Assembly: GCA_020284085.1 (NCBI GenBank)
Contig: JACEVL010000102.1
Coordinates: 1-64,000 of the forward strand
Source of the DNA: Aporrectodea caliginosa
Taxonomy: Eukaryota; Annelida; Clitellata; Crassiclitellata; Lumbricidae
Length of the DNA stretch: 64,000 nt
Reading direction: 5' to 3'
Numbering within the stretch: position 1 is the stretch's first letter; each line of letters opens with the position of its first letter. Shown one piece after another: positions 45,276 to 56,649 of this stretch. A program made the translations under genes and the position numbers. Below the pieces are notes generated by a model that was not told the DNA's origin, searched no databases, and worked only from the letters and a program-made list of their open reading frames with translations.

Positions 45276-46735
45276 TGCTACCACTCGTTGGGATTTTTCC
45301 AAAGATCCTGGGATATTGGGGTCGACTTTGAATCTGGCGATTTCGCATGGCAATCTTGGGACATTGTATAAAGAGAGTTACGGTAAACACTAGTCTGTAG
45401 ACTAGTGTTTACCGTAACTCTCTCTTTATTCAGAATCGAACTTACAAGTAATCGAACAGTATAGCTGATCATAGTAGGCCTGCATGGTAAGTTATACAGT
45501 CTCAGGATTGATCATCAATGATCCTGTGTAGTAAACGATTCAATGGGGGAGAAGAAGCTGACTCAGCCTATCTAGTCGTAATCTCCAACATTGACAGCTA
45601 GACCTACTCGGATTAAATAATTCGCTCTGAAAGACGTTTATTATTATTGTAACTTGCAAACATGGTAATTTTATAATTCAATGTTATGCGGCTTTTTCTT
45701 TGCCAGTTCTTAGCTCGGCATTTTTGTGAACAATTCTGATTGTTAAAACACATTTCATAGTTCATCACAACGCTTTCTTTTTCAGGAACTTAGGACTTTT
45801 CGGTAAACTTCTGAAGATCTTGAGATTTTCGAAAATGGAGAGTGGTAGCACTGGAATGAATATTATTGTGTTAAGCTATTCAGTTGTATTTTTACGCTAA
45901 CGTTGATTATCGCGATTTGGTATGGATAAAAAACACGACAATTCACTGACAGATTTGACAATTGTAACTTATCATTGCGCCGACAAGGGAGTCCTGCACA
46001 ACTACGAATAATTCTACCTTGTTTAGTAAGAGCCATAACAAAGACATCTCACTATGAGCCAGATAATTACACCAAATGCTGCAATAAGTTACACACCAGC
46101 TAACCATCCAAAAAATCAATCCAGTTTAACAGCTTTCGTAGTTTACATCTGAAGAGGTATTACAGCTGATCTTTTGCCTCTCATGAGAACAAACAGTAAC
46201 TTACTATGTGAAGATGTGACTGATAATCAAAATAATAAAATCCGAGCAATGCAGCTGCATAGTGATCATACAGAACAAATGACCTAATCCAACATTGCCT
46301 AATGTGTTGCGCAACGTTAACTTAGGCCTACTAATTATTTTTCTTTGACTTCGTGGACTGGCCTCTAAACAAGCCAGAGATTAGCACAATAATGCATGGA
46401 AAGGCAATGGAGACGAGATTTTCCACACATCCAGTCTGGTAGCACGTTGGAATCATGAAGGAATGTCCACATGACCTTGTGCTTAAAGGTTCCAATGACC
46501 TCCAATCGGGGATGAGTCTCAGATAAAAAAATCTATTAATAGCAGTGACAATTTATATGGCGCCGCAACACAGCCATGCCGTTACAAGGGCGCCTATTAC
46601 TTACTTTCTACTAAATATTACTTTGTAGAAATTCAGCAATAAAATCGTTGCCAGGACAATAATTGAATTCAAAACAATATTTCTTTTACGATGGTAAACA
46701 TTTGCAATGTAATGGCTCTAAATAACAATACTACA
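45276..46735. other. Intronic spacer of paralog C
   Basis: Apart from the palindrome at 45372 I find no recognisable gene, RNA or mobile element. Confidence 0.45.
45372..45423. repeat. Perfect 25-bp palindromic hairpin
   Basis: The left arm (45372-45396, ending AAACACTAGTCT) and right arm (45399-45423, starting AGACTAGTGTTT) are exact reverse complements with a GT loop. No second copy, terminal repeat or target duplication is seen. Confidence 0.95.
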
Positions 46736-46750
46736 ATTATAGTAATCTAC

Positions 46751-46937
46751 CTTTCCAACGCCGCCAAATTCTTCTCTTAAATCTTCGTCTTGTAATTCGG
46801 TGAAACCAACAGAAGTCGACTGATGCCAAAGCTCTGAAGACATCTTCGTTTTTCTCGGGTGATACAGAATTCAATACCCAAAGCAGAAACGAGTTTTCGA
46901 GGATTAGATCCAACATCTCCAATGGAAGTTCATTTAA
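46751..46937 (-). CDS. F-box-like exon (paralog C)
   Basis: 187-bp exon, phase 0 to 1, acceptor TTTTTTTAG and donor GAAAG/GTAGAT. It starts LNELPLEMLDLILENSFLLW, continues NEDVFRALASVDFCWFHRI and ends RRRFKRRIWRRWKG. It aligns residue for residue with the intact copy of paralog B. The F-box-like assignment rests on the LPLEMLD helix and the LASV-x-x-CW-x-RI pattern. The strongly basic C-terminus might instead bind nucleic acid or membranes. Confidence 0.65.
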
Positions 46938-47477
46938 CTAAAAAAAATAGCTAAGTCCTATATATTTTAGCCGATCGAAAAAGTACCAAAACTGAGGTGT
47001 GCAATTGCTGAGAAAACCATGTGATGATTGAGTTTACATACATCATTTTTGGATTTTGAAAATTCCAACTCTTCTAATGCCGGAAAACACTGATCTTCGA
47101 GATGTCTTGGTGCGTACCGCTGCAGTTAGGCTGATAATCAGTTGGGCGTTGCAGATTAGAATGCAACAGGAGCCTTTGTTATGCCAAGGAGACATTTCCA
47201 AATCTCTTTCACCACCTTAAACGATGCCTATATTTACCTATGATTACAGCGACATAATCGGTGAGATTAACACTCATATCTGCAGATTACAGCGACACCA
47301 GTCCTGTATTGGCCATTAACTTTCTTCAGTTAGATTATCCTACCTGTTTGAAAAGCACTTAGTAATTGTCCAAAGCTCAAATTAAAGTCCTAATTACTAT
47401 TCGTATTTTCTGTGCACTGTTTACTTAATTGTAAAATTTAAGTTCACAACAGCATTTAGCATCATAACTTATAGACT

Positions 47478-47535
47478 AGCGCAGAGAGCGCCTCGGGTTA
47501 GTTTTTTCGTAGTCTAAGTGGCGTTATACAAAATG
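47478..47535 (+). repeat. LINE family 3 3' tail, diverged
   Basis: GAGCGCCTCGGGTTAG, a 10-base spacer, AAGTGGCGTTATACAAAATG and TCTAGTTAC correspond to the family 3 terminal stem-loop and tail seen at 38271 and 61493. The stem has decayed. Confidence 0.55.
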
Positions 47536-47760
47536 TCTAGTTACAAGTGCAAAAAATCTCCAGTAGGCTACATGCTAGTAGAAAAAAGACGCAAACTTTA
47601 TCCTTATCCAAAACCAGTGTCTAGATTGCACTTTGCAAGGTTGCTCAATAGGTTACATTGACAGAATGAATATCGAAGTTATTCTAAGCATCAGAGATGA
47701 CCACATCGTAAGAATTGTTTCCTATCAATTAGTTATCCAAGAAAGTTATTATAGCCTTAC

Positions 47761-47789
47761 CGTGGTATCGGATGATTGTTGCTCGTCTT
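47761..47789 (-). CDS. Mini-exon (paralog C)
   Basis: 29-bp exon between TTTTTTATTTATACAG and GTAAGG, encoding EDEQQSSDTT with the first codon split, phase 1 to 0. It is equivalent to 34388-34416 of paralog B. It lies 3.7 kb from the SH3 second-half exon because a hAT element and other repeats fill the intron. Confidence 0.6.
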
Positions 47790-48419
47790 CTGTATAAATA
47801 AAAAAATATGGAAATGCATTTTTCCGAAACTTAAAATTTATTTATTATCACATATACTGCATATAATACTTTTATTGACACTATAGGATTTTCTAGGCAA
47901 TTGAAAATTGACAATGCTAACTGATGTCTGAAGTTTGAACTGGTATTCATCAAGATGAGTCAAATATCAACACCAAATGCAATGATGAAGTAGACGTATG
48001 GGTATCGAGTTCCGAATATTTCTTTACTGAACACACATGGCTTCTCATCTGAGGCGATCGATCGATCTATCTCCTTGGTCGATCGCCTAACAAAGGTCTG
48101 GTGGATCGGTAAATCAATCGCGCAAATCGAGCGTGATGGATTTACTCCAAGAGGAAACTGGAGCCATTATTTACCTAAATTACATTACTTTAATTTTTGC
48201 TTATTTGCGGCGGCAGTGAATGCGTTCGGAGCGCAGCGTTTCATGACCTCATGACTGCTGAGTGATCGCTCGAATTTCGTGCATTATGATTAGTCATAAC
48301 AACACGGTGGACTCCTCCCGCGTAATATGATTTGTAAGTTCATTACGTCACTAATTTCGGAAATTATTGAAATTAAGTTAACAATGGCGGCGACGGTGCC
48401 GAAGTGGAATAATAATGTA

Positions 48420-48564
48420 CAGTTTAGCAACGGCGCTCGTTTTCGGTTGTTGGCCTTAGGCCTGGAATGAACTTCCTGTTGCGCTCCGCCTAGTGAATAG
48501 ACTTAACACGGTCACACCATTATTCTTTAATAACTTAACGACTGTCTTATTTAGCCGTGGCTGG
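48420..48564 (+). pseudogene. LINE family 1 C-terminus, interrupted by a hAT element
   Basis: Reads VGPEAWNELPVALRLVNRL, then FFNNLTTVLFSRGW. The continuation (GWLLSRSP-like stop region and TTGAAGGGACGCTATACG) is found at 50035-50085 after removal of the hAT insertion and one target copy. This confirms the family 1 order. Confidence 0.8.
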
Positions 48565-50026
48565 TAGACCTGGGAGTCGACCCCAATAAGTCGACCCCAG
48601 TCGACTTGGGCATCCCAAGTCGAGTCGAGTCGTTTATGCTTAGCGCAACTGACCCCAAGTCGAATTTGTACAGAAAAGTGACCTCAAGTTGTTTTCTACA
48701 CAAGTCGACTTAAACCGACTTGGAACACAAAAAAATCTAAATAATTATCTCGCCGCACTAATGATCGTGAGGCCACGGCGGCGCTTAAGCAGTTTAATAG
48801 TGTTTTTAGAGTGAACAAGCGTTTTAAAGACCTATAGTGTGTTAGGGTCATATCATGACTATACACCTGTATATATGTATAAACATGATCTAGTTGAGCG
48901 GGCGGTCAGCGCCGCTTGTCTTATGTAAACATTGACTGAATATAGCTTGTACTGAGCACGTGCTAATAGCGCGGGAAAGTTTAAAAATTTCTGATTACAG
49001 TCGATTTGAATAATGCAGTTGTCGTAATACAGTAGATACAGCTGTATATTGAGAGTGAAGTGTTAAGAAATAGTTGATTTATGTTGACGATATATATTGA
49101 ACTGAAGTGTTGAAGATAAAAGTTGATTTTCATCTCATTTGAAAGAGTAAGAAGAAATATTCAAAAACGCAGAACGGTACTGCGATATTATTTTGTATTA
49201 TCGACGCCGGTTGCGGCGGTTGGGCTAAGCAGTTACTTAGGCCTACTTATTTTTTTATCGGTGTCGATTTATCTATATCATGAGTTATTATATGTTAAAG
49301 CGTCACACATACGTTTCATAAAACGGGTGAATCGAAATGTTAATATAAATGTTAGCACGTCTGCCTTATCAAGAGCTGAACGCGCACAAATCAATGAAGG
49401 TTTAGTCTTCAGTGAATTCGACGCAAAGAAATCTGGATCTCATACTAATCAATCGATCGTTTTGCGATACTTTGGTGCACTGCATTAGTCGTTTGCAGAC
49501 GGAAAACTGTTGTATTAGACAATGATCGACTTTATTGTCGGTGAGTAGTAGTACTGTAGGATGATACGCATAGGCTACATTGCTATTTGAATGACGTTAG
49601 TGGCCAAATAATTATGACAACAGAATTAAACTGTGTCATTATAACACGCCATTCTGTGCAACCCGTCCGCGGTCCCTGCAACCCATGTTAACCCATTAGA
49701 GCATTACAAAACTGTTCAAGCACAAACACAAACAGCTTAAAATAGGCCTAAAAAGCAATTTTATTCATCAGGTGTTGAGATCTCATTACTCATTAGTATA
49801 AGAAATTATTATGCTTGCCAGGCAAATTGGCATGCCATTTTGTATTATTAACCGTACGTAATCGTAATTACCATGTCAGAAGTCGACTTTAAGTCGGAAG
49901 TTGGTTGTTTTTCTGCCAAGTCGGGTCAAGTCGTTTTGACTCCAAGTTGTCGACTTCAAGTCGACCTCAAGTCACTTTAGGGTCAAGTGGGGTCAGATTG
50001 GCTGACCAAAGTGACTCCCAGGTCTA
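48565..50026. mobile_element. hAT-type element with GTCGACTT iterations (1462 bp)
   Basis: Perfect 8-bp target duplication GTGGCTGG (48557-48564 and 50027-50034). Ends are TAGACCTGGGAGTC and GACTCCCAGGTCTA. Both subterminal regions are packed with AAGTCGACTTGG/CAAGTCGACC copies. A 121-codon frame at 49123-49488 has a hydrophobic stretch but no transposase motif. Non-autonomous or strongly decayed. Confidence 0.9.
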
Positions 50027-50159
50027 GTGGCTGGCTTCTGAGTCGATCACCTTGAAGGGACGCTATACGAAAACTAATTAATAATACTATCAATAGTAAT
50101 AATATCGGAACTGAACTGAGATATGCCTACTAGATTAGTACAATATAATATGCAGCTAT

Positions 50160-51130
<971 letters not shown>

Positions 51131-51451
51131 ACGTACTATATAATATACAGCTATAATAGGCCTACGAATACGATACACAAAATAAGCTGTATACATAAGC
51201 TCTCGAGGTCGATCGAGCACCGATCGCCTACGCAATCCAGCGCGATCGATTTTCAAATCGCCTTCTATTTTCCAATGAGAAGCTCTGTGAACACAAACAT
51301 TCTTACACCCTGCTATAAGGGCGTAGACTATAATTGTCTAAAACCTAGTTTTGATTACATACTACTACGTGAAGCTTGCGATGCCCTGCTAATATCCTGA
51401 ATGTAGGCTTGGCGACTTGCCGTAGAGTGGTTTCAAATTTATTGCACTTAC

Positions 51452-51531
51452 CAATAACAACGCGACTTTTCGGTATGAATCCAATTTCTCCACTGCCCAA
51501 ATGTCTCACTAACCACCATCCGACTCTTTCG
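51452..51531 (-). CDS. SH3 domain second-half exon (paralog C)
   Basis: 80-bp exon, acceptor TGTTCTTTGCAG and donor ATTG/GTAAGTG, phase 2 to 1. It encodes ERVGWWLVRHLGSGEIGFIP followed by KSRVVIG, with the WW pair and the G-x-I-G-x-I-P motif of SH3 domains. It joins in frame to the first-half exon ending ANIG. All core residues expected in this half of the fold are intact. Confidence 0.85.
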
Positions 51532-51749
51532 CTGCAAAGAACATTCAATATGAGTATGTTGAACCATATTTGACTAATGGTCTTCTCACCTTCAAGCACT
51601 TTAAGTTACAATGTCTTCTCACGCAAGTTGTCTTGGGGTTGAGCGGTCATTTGGTGAAAGCACCAAAAATAACTACAACAACACAGCGATTACTTGTGTC
51701 AGTTTATTCTCATATGCACATTAGGCGCCGGTGTCCCGTGATATTCTAT

Positions 51750-51915
51750 CCCACCTAAAGCTTATTCCCCGGATGGAATAAACCGGTCTAGATTATCCGG
51801 GTGGATAAACCATTCTATCTTCCATCGTCATACGCATCACGATAGCCAAGACGAAAATTCAGTCAAAATGACCAAAAACGAAGTAAATTAATTTCAGGTT
51901 GACGTGTACAATCAA
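51750..51915 (-). repeat. Dispersed repeat (pair member 2)
   Basis: Inverted copy of 26330-26490, sharing GGTTTATTCCATCCGGGGAA, GGCTATCGTGATGCG and CCTGAAATTAATTTACTTCG on the minus strand. Confidence 0.75.
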
Positions 51916-52014
51916 TCAATTTGTGATTCCATGATTTAGTCAAACACGGAGACAAGAAAGAAGAGACATACAAATAAGAATCTTAATTTTCAGCTGTATA
52001 ATATAATAAATCAC

Positions 52015-52501
52015 CCGATGTTTGCAGGAGAAATTGTTTCCATTTTGTCTCCTTTTTTAAATGGAAGCTCCGCTGGATAATTATCAATTTCTTCCAAATC
52101 ACGACTTTGATCAAGCCCACTCGGTTTCTGTAGATCTTCTTGGTCTGTGGTATATTCTTTTGCCTGAGTGACCGCTTTCCGCTGTTTCATTTTGATCGCT
52201 TCTTCTTGATTATGAAACTCGGCCATGTTTTCTTTTACAATGTGTCCTTTGTATCCTAATGTTATTAATTCATCCTCGTGCCTGGGAAGTTCAAATTCCT
52301 TTGATTTTTCATTATCTTCTCTGCCATTTTTTGAATCATGATGCTTTCTCATTTCAAACCTTTCAAGTCTATGTTGATGTCCTTCATTTTGTTCACGGTC
52401 TATTTGCTTCGTAACTCTTCGCCCCTTTAAACTATTGCTGAGTTCTCTTTCATTCCTCTGAATGCCATCAAAATCATAAATTGCGCGTAATTTAATTTTT
52501 C
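52015..52501 (-). CDS. SH3 first-half exon with long charged insert (paralog C)
   Basis: 487-bp open exon, acceptor TATTTCTTGCAG and donor CATCGG/GTGATT, phase 1 to 2. It starts KIKLRAIYDFDGIQRNERE, the ALYDF-type first strand. It ends LPFKKGDKMETISPANIG, the E-L-x-F-x-K-G-D strand. Between them lies an insert of about 115 residues that is highly charged and Gln/Glu/Lys/Arg-rich (for example QIDREQNEGHQHRLERFEMR), probably helical or disordered. An insert this size in the RT loop of an SH3 domain is unusual. If the insert is looped out, the two halves plus the 80-bp exon rebuild a complete SH3. Confidence 0.75.
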
Positions 52502-53108
52502 CTGCAAGAAATAATCGTAAAAGTTCTTGACACAATACTAAATACACTTTTTACAATTTTGTCATGTCACAGAATTTCAGCAAACTTCCAGCAAAGCGAC
52601 AAAGAACGACTCTAACGTGTTATTAAAATGCTACTTCTGAGTGAGATTTATATATTTTGATTTTTTCAGTTAATATTTCGATTTTTAATTAGGTTAAGGT
52701 GTAGAGACCTGCTATAGTTAGGTCCTACGAACAAAGCATCAGCTATATAGCCAATATGCCAATATGATGTGCCAATGTTTCCTCTTGATCTCAGTGCTGC
52801 AAGTGTTAGGTGAATAAATGCACCTGGAAATATTATTGTCTCTATCCCCAATACATGAAACCAGAAACTGGTTTCACTTTCTGGTTGGATTTCAACAACG
52901 TGCCATACGCGTATTCTTGCGTCAGAAAAGAATCGACAATGCGGTGCCAATAAATTAAACAGATAATGGCATATTAGTACTAATAAGTTTTCTTTAATTA
53001 CTCGCAGCTATCACTGCAGCCTGCCTGTAATCTCCTCTGGGCAATTCTGAAAATTAAGCTTTATTTTATCTGACTTCTGATTAATGTTGGAATGTGGATC
53101 ATAAGTAC

Positions 53109-53207
53109 CTGTCGCTGATGCCATCCGTTGTTTACTTTGCAAATTCTCTGTCATTTCGACTTCAATAGAGTATTTTCTTTTGAGACCCCGTTGACTGATT
53201 TCTTCTT
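53109..53207 (-). CDS. Short basic exon upstream of the SH3 module (paralog C)
   Basis: 99-bp phase 1-1 exon with acceptor TTTATTTCTTTAAG and donor GACAG/GTACTT. It encodes EEISQRGLKRKYSIEVEMTE, then NLQSKQRMASAT. Equivalent to 38658-38756. No known domain. An ATG at 53342 opens a short upstream frame (MTEHNDSIFG), but its possible donor is phase 2 and does not match, so the true first exon is unresolved. Confidence 0.65.
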
Positions 53208-53388
53208 CTTAAAGAAATAAAAGTGGTAGGCCTACGAGTTTTTCCTTCTAATTATCATACAGACAGTGTCATGCAAGACAGAAACAGTTTTAAAATATAT
53301 TCCTATGTCACACCCAAAAATTGAGTCGTTATGTTCTGTCATGTTTATTCTTGTTTAACCTCGAGACTGCTCAACTGTAAGTGAATTG

Positions 53389-53460
53389 ATTGGGTGAGAT
53401 CCTTTATACTAGCTTTCAAATTGAATAGGTGTCACGCCCGTTGAATGGGTGTTGCCATGT
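53389..53460 (-). promoter_or_regulatory. Candidate TATA promoter of paralog C
   Basis: On the minus strand CTAGTATAAAGGATC (TATAAAGG at 53401-53408) lies 60 bp upstream of an ATG and about 200 bp upstream of the first recognised exon. The block including GGGCGTGACACC is conserved upstream of paralog B (40300-40385). Confidence 0.5.
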
Positions 53461-53699
53461 CACCATTTGCATTGGCATTCTATGGAACCAATATAATTGG
53501 CTCTATAAGGGACCCATATGTAGGAGCTCTATGCAGGCAAGTGATGGCGGGGAGTATAATTATTGAGAGCCATTTAACGTAGTCTATTAGAATGGTTGAG
53601 TTACAAACCACTGAAATGAATCGTGATTGCCATTCTCCAAACTTCGTGTATATAAACAGATACAAAGAGGCATCATGTGAACGCCTTACAGGAAAAAAA

Positions 53700-53812
53700 G
53701 ATTATTCCCTCATTATTATTATTATTACTAATATTATTATTATTATTATTATCGTCATCATCGTCATCGTCGTCATCATCATCATCGTTATCATAATCAT
53801 AGTCATTATTTT
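53700..53812. repeat. (ATT)n/(ATC)n microsatellite
   Basis: ATTATTATT passing into ATCATCGTCATCG triplets. Overlapping frames are low-complexity. Confidence 0.95.
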
Positions 53813-53814
53813 TA

Positions 53815-54000
53815 GCCATTTAGTAAGCGCCACTATCTTGTGACTAAGAATCAATCTATGGCGCTGAGAAATGTGTGAGTGATGGACTTGTTTAAGGTCC
53901 CTACACACTGTGAACAGTTCCCATCTAAGAAGAAGAGACTCGAACCCGCATTCCCCGCGTAACATAACAAGTACTTGACCATTCGGTTACCTTTTCCTAC
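53815..54000 (-). mobile_element. tRNA-derived SINE, second copy
   Basis: Minus strand: GGTAACCGAATGGTCAAGTA (box A-like), GCGGGTTCGAGTC (box B-like), then a body with AGGGACCTTAAACAAGTCCA and CTCACACATTTCTCAGCGCC, matching the body of the 31602-31856 copy. The tail differs: it ends at the microsatellite at 53700-53812. Confidence 0.75.
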
Positions 54001-55370
54001 AATATTCAAAATCTCGAAACCTTTAAAGACAACTTTAAATCAAAAATTCGAATTGATTTACGGCTGCTAACTTTGTACCTATACAAGCGAAACTATTAAA
54101 TTAGGTCAAGTGATATGGCTCCCGGTTTATACTTACGGTTTCACATGTTGTATTGTAAATCTGCAGTATGATTCTTCTTATGTAATTATGACTCTAAATT
54201 GTTTGCCTTAAGTTCAAGAGTTCAATCATCTCCACGAAGGTTTTCTGCTTTGCGAATAAAGGAAACTTAACGCTCTATATCTCGATGATCGCACACGCTA
54301 CGGTTAGCATGACATTTTTACATTATGAGCACTCGAATTTTTGTGATGCATGAGCAAAACTTCCCAGACATCTCTCGGTACAATATGCATATTGCATCGC
54401 ACAGGCCGCGGCTAGCATGGCGCGTGTGTTCCCACCCTCGTCGCCTGTCGTCATTCCCCTTCTTAGACCTACCGTGACTAGGGTCTTTGAATAACGTGCT
54501 AGCCATCAGCTCTGGGTGAGAATCCGTTGACTGGGCTCTTCGTGTTTGCGGAACCTTGGTAGTGGTGAGTCTTCTAGTCACCTGTTATTCGCGCTGTGTT
54601 CCTTTTCGAATGACTGTTGCATGATTTTTGTTCTAAGTGCAGCAGAGAAAGATTGGTGTAAACGGAGTAACAGGGAGGCCACATATAAACGACCTCGATG
54701 ACTGTCAATCACACTACGCCACGTGGAGTAGGCCTATTATGTGTCATCGTTCAACCTAGATATGCATTAGACCATTAAGTTAGAAAGCACGCACGTACGC
54801 ATGACTGCCTTGCCTGAGGAGACAGAGAACCGTTATACATGTTCCTACGTAGGGGTCGCTTGACGTAGGCCCTAGGCCTATTCTATGACCATTGCACCGG
54901 AACGAACAGAGAAGCCTGGCAATCATGGACTTGATTTGATATAGCGCCGGTGTTAGCTCATCTCCCTGACATGGCTTTTTGGGCGCTGAGAAATTTTCGA
55001 AGCTTCACATTTTCATTTATATTTACATTTATTAAAATTCATTTTGCATCGAAAAGCACTCATTCGTTAAGCATACTAGGCCTAAGCAATTGTGTGCCGA
55101 CAGTGCCGGTAAAGATCCGAATATGCGCCCACAGTTCTAAGGAGCCTTTATATGTCGCCCATATAATTATGGGTCTCTTACGATGCATTATATTAAGATA
55201 GCCCCACAATTGTAGCTCATTCGTACGGAGTAATTCAGGTAAGTCTAGGTAAGATAATGTATTAGGATTATATAAAACTGCTTTGCTTAGAGCACTTGAT
55301 GATACATGTTAGTAGAAGTAAATTCTGGCCTAGTACCGTCTCTGTCAAAGCATATTTACGAATATTGCGA
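54001..55370. other. Unassigned upstream region
   Basis: No recognised gene. A short piece at 54938-54998 (TATAGCGCCGG, GGGCGCTGAGAAATT) resembles the SINE body. Open frames near 54318 and 54950 lack domains. Confidence 0.4.
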
Positions 55371-55372
55371 TC

Positions 55373-56345
55373 AGTGGCGCAACGAGGTGTTTCCGCGCCC
55401 GGGGGAAAAGTTAAAGACTGCGTCCATTCCTAGACTAATTTTCTAATTGACTGTTAATCGTTAATATAATTCTAGTATCTAGTATAATACTGGATTACAG
55501 TGTGTACTAATTAAATACAATTATTACCAATATGAAGCAGGTCTTAGATTTTATTCAATGGTTTCTCGCTGTCAAAACATAATTTTCAAATGATTTTTAT
55601 ATATGAAAAGAAAAATGTAAAGAACAAAGCGGTCTACAGTGAGCAGTAGGCCTAGCCTTGGCTTGTTTAAAAATGTTGCTATTGTAACACGAATAGTAAA
55701 TTATTGTCATAGTTGTCTTTTAAGAGCCTAAGATAAAGCAGGTACGACACTTCAAATGTTTTAAGCTACTGGATGTAATATAATTTTTCTGGCTTTCGCA
55801 TCTATTACTTTGTCAAAACCGAGTTAATCAAAATTCAAAAACCTCGTTTTCAATGCTGAGAATCGCCAACTACTCAATCGGTTTTGGCTCGATCACTGTG
55901 CTTGATGTTCCATGGAATAGGGCACAATTCAAGAGAGGGTCGCAAATTTTGAAATATGATTAGGCCTATATGAAATAGCAATCATAAATGAAATAAATGT
56001 AATAAAATATGAAATAACAAATAATGGTGTGTTTGTATTATAGGTCTATATATAATAATAGATAAATACCTGTTCAGGCCTATTTCGAAATGTCATTGAA
56101 TGGTTTGAAAATATTAGCAAATCGCTGATCAGAACTGTTACACCACAATGTATCGTAGGCCTATATCTATAATATATATATATATAAATTCATTTGTTTT
56201 ATTAAGAGTACAGTAACTATGTTCTCATAGTTTGCATAATTTACGTCGTTATTGGTTAAATTTATCTTTGGCGAAGGTGGAGGTGGGGCGCTAGATATTC
56301 GCTTGGCACAGGGCGCAATTATAGCTTGGTATACGTTGCTACTTC
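55373..56345. mobile_element. Possible hAT-like element
   Basis: The left end CAGTGGCGCAACGAGG with CGCGCCCGGGGGAAA is typical of hAT termini. A plausible but poor right end (TATACGTTGCTAC, preceded by GGGGCGC and CAGGGCGCAATTAT) lies near 56340. No target duplication was found, so the right boundary is doubtful. Confidence 0.4.
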
Positions 56346-56487
56346 TTGCCACATTTTGAAAATCACGTCGTGCTTGTTTTAAATTTTATATATTGAATTT
56401 TTGAATTTAATAATAGGGGCCTACAATTTCTGTCGCATGGTACTTAACATTCAATGCTTATTTTTCACCCCCTAGGGCTGCTCCAGG

Positions 56488-56619
56488 GGGCGTCTGAGAA
56501 TGTCAAGATTCTCCTTCTTATTATATACGAAGTTGAAATAGGGCAGCTACCTGGTGTACCAGGTAGCTTATTCCAACTTCGTATAATAAGAAGGAGAATC
56601 TTGACATTCTCAGACGCCC
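56488..56619. repeat. Near-perfect long hairpin (arms about 62-68 bp)
   Basis: The arm 56488-56555 (GGGCGTCTGAGAATGTCAAG to CTACCTGGT) pairs with 56558-56619 (ACCAGGTAG to CTTGACATTCTCAGACGCCC). The loop is 2 bp. Only a 4-bp GGGC bulge, a 2-bp TA bulge and one mismatch break the pairing. The longest unbroken stem is about 36 bp. Confidence 0.95.
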
Positions 56620-56649
56620 ATCATATCAGAAAACAGGATCAGTCCCATT

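Noticed and set aside
48050..48130. GATCGATCGATC palindromic stretch as a separate element
   Set aside because: Short GGCGATCGA/TCGATCGCC hairpin resembles part of 51200-51250, but no boundaries or target duplication could be defined.
49123..49488. 121-codon frame as a host gene
   Set aside because: It lies wholly within a hAT element and has no recognised domain or transposase motif.
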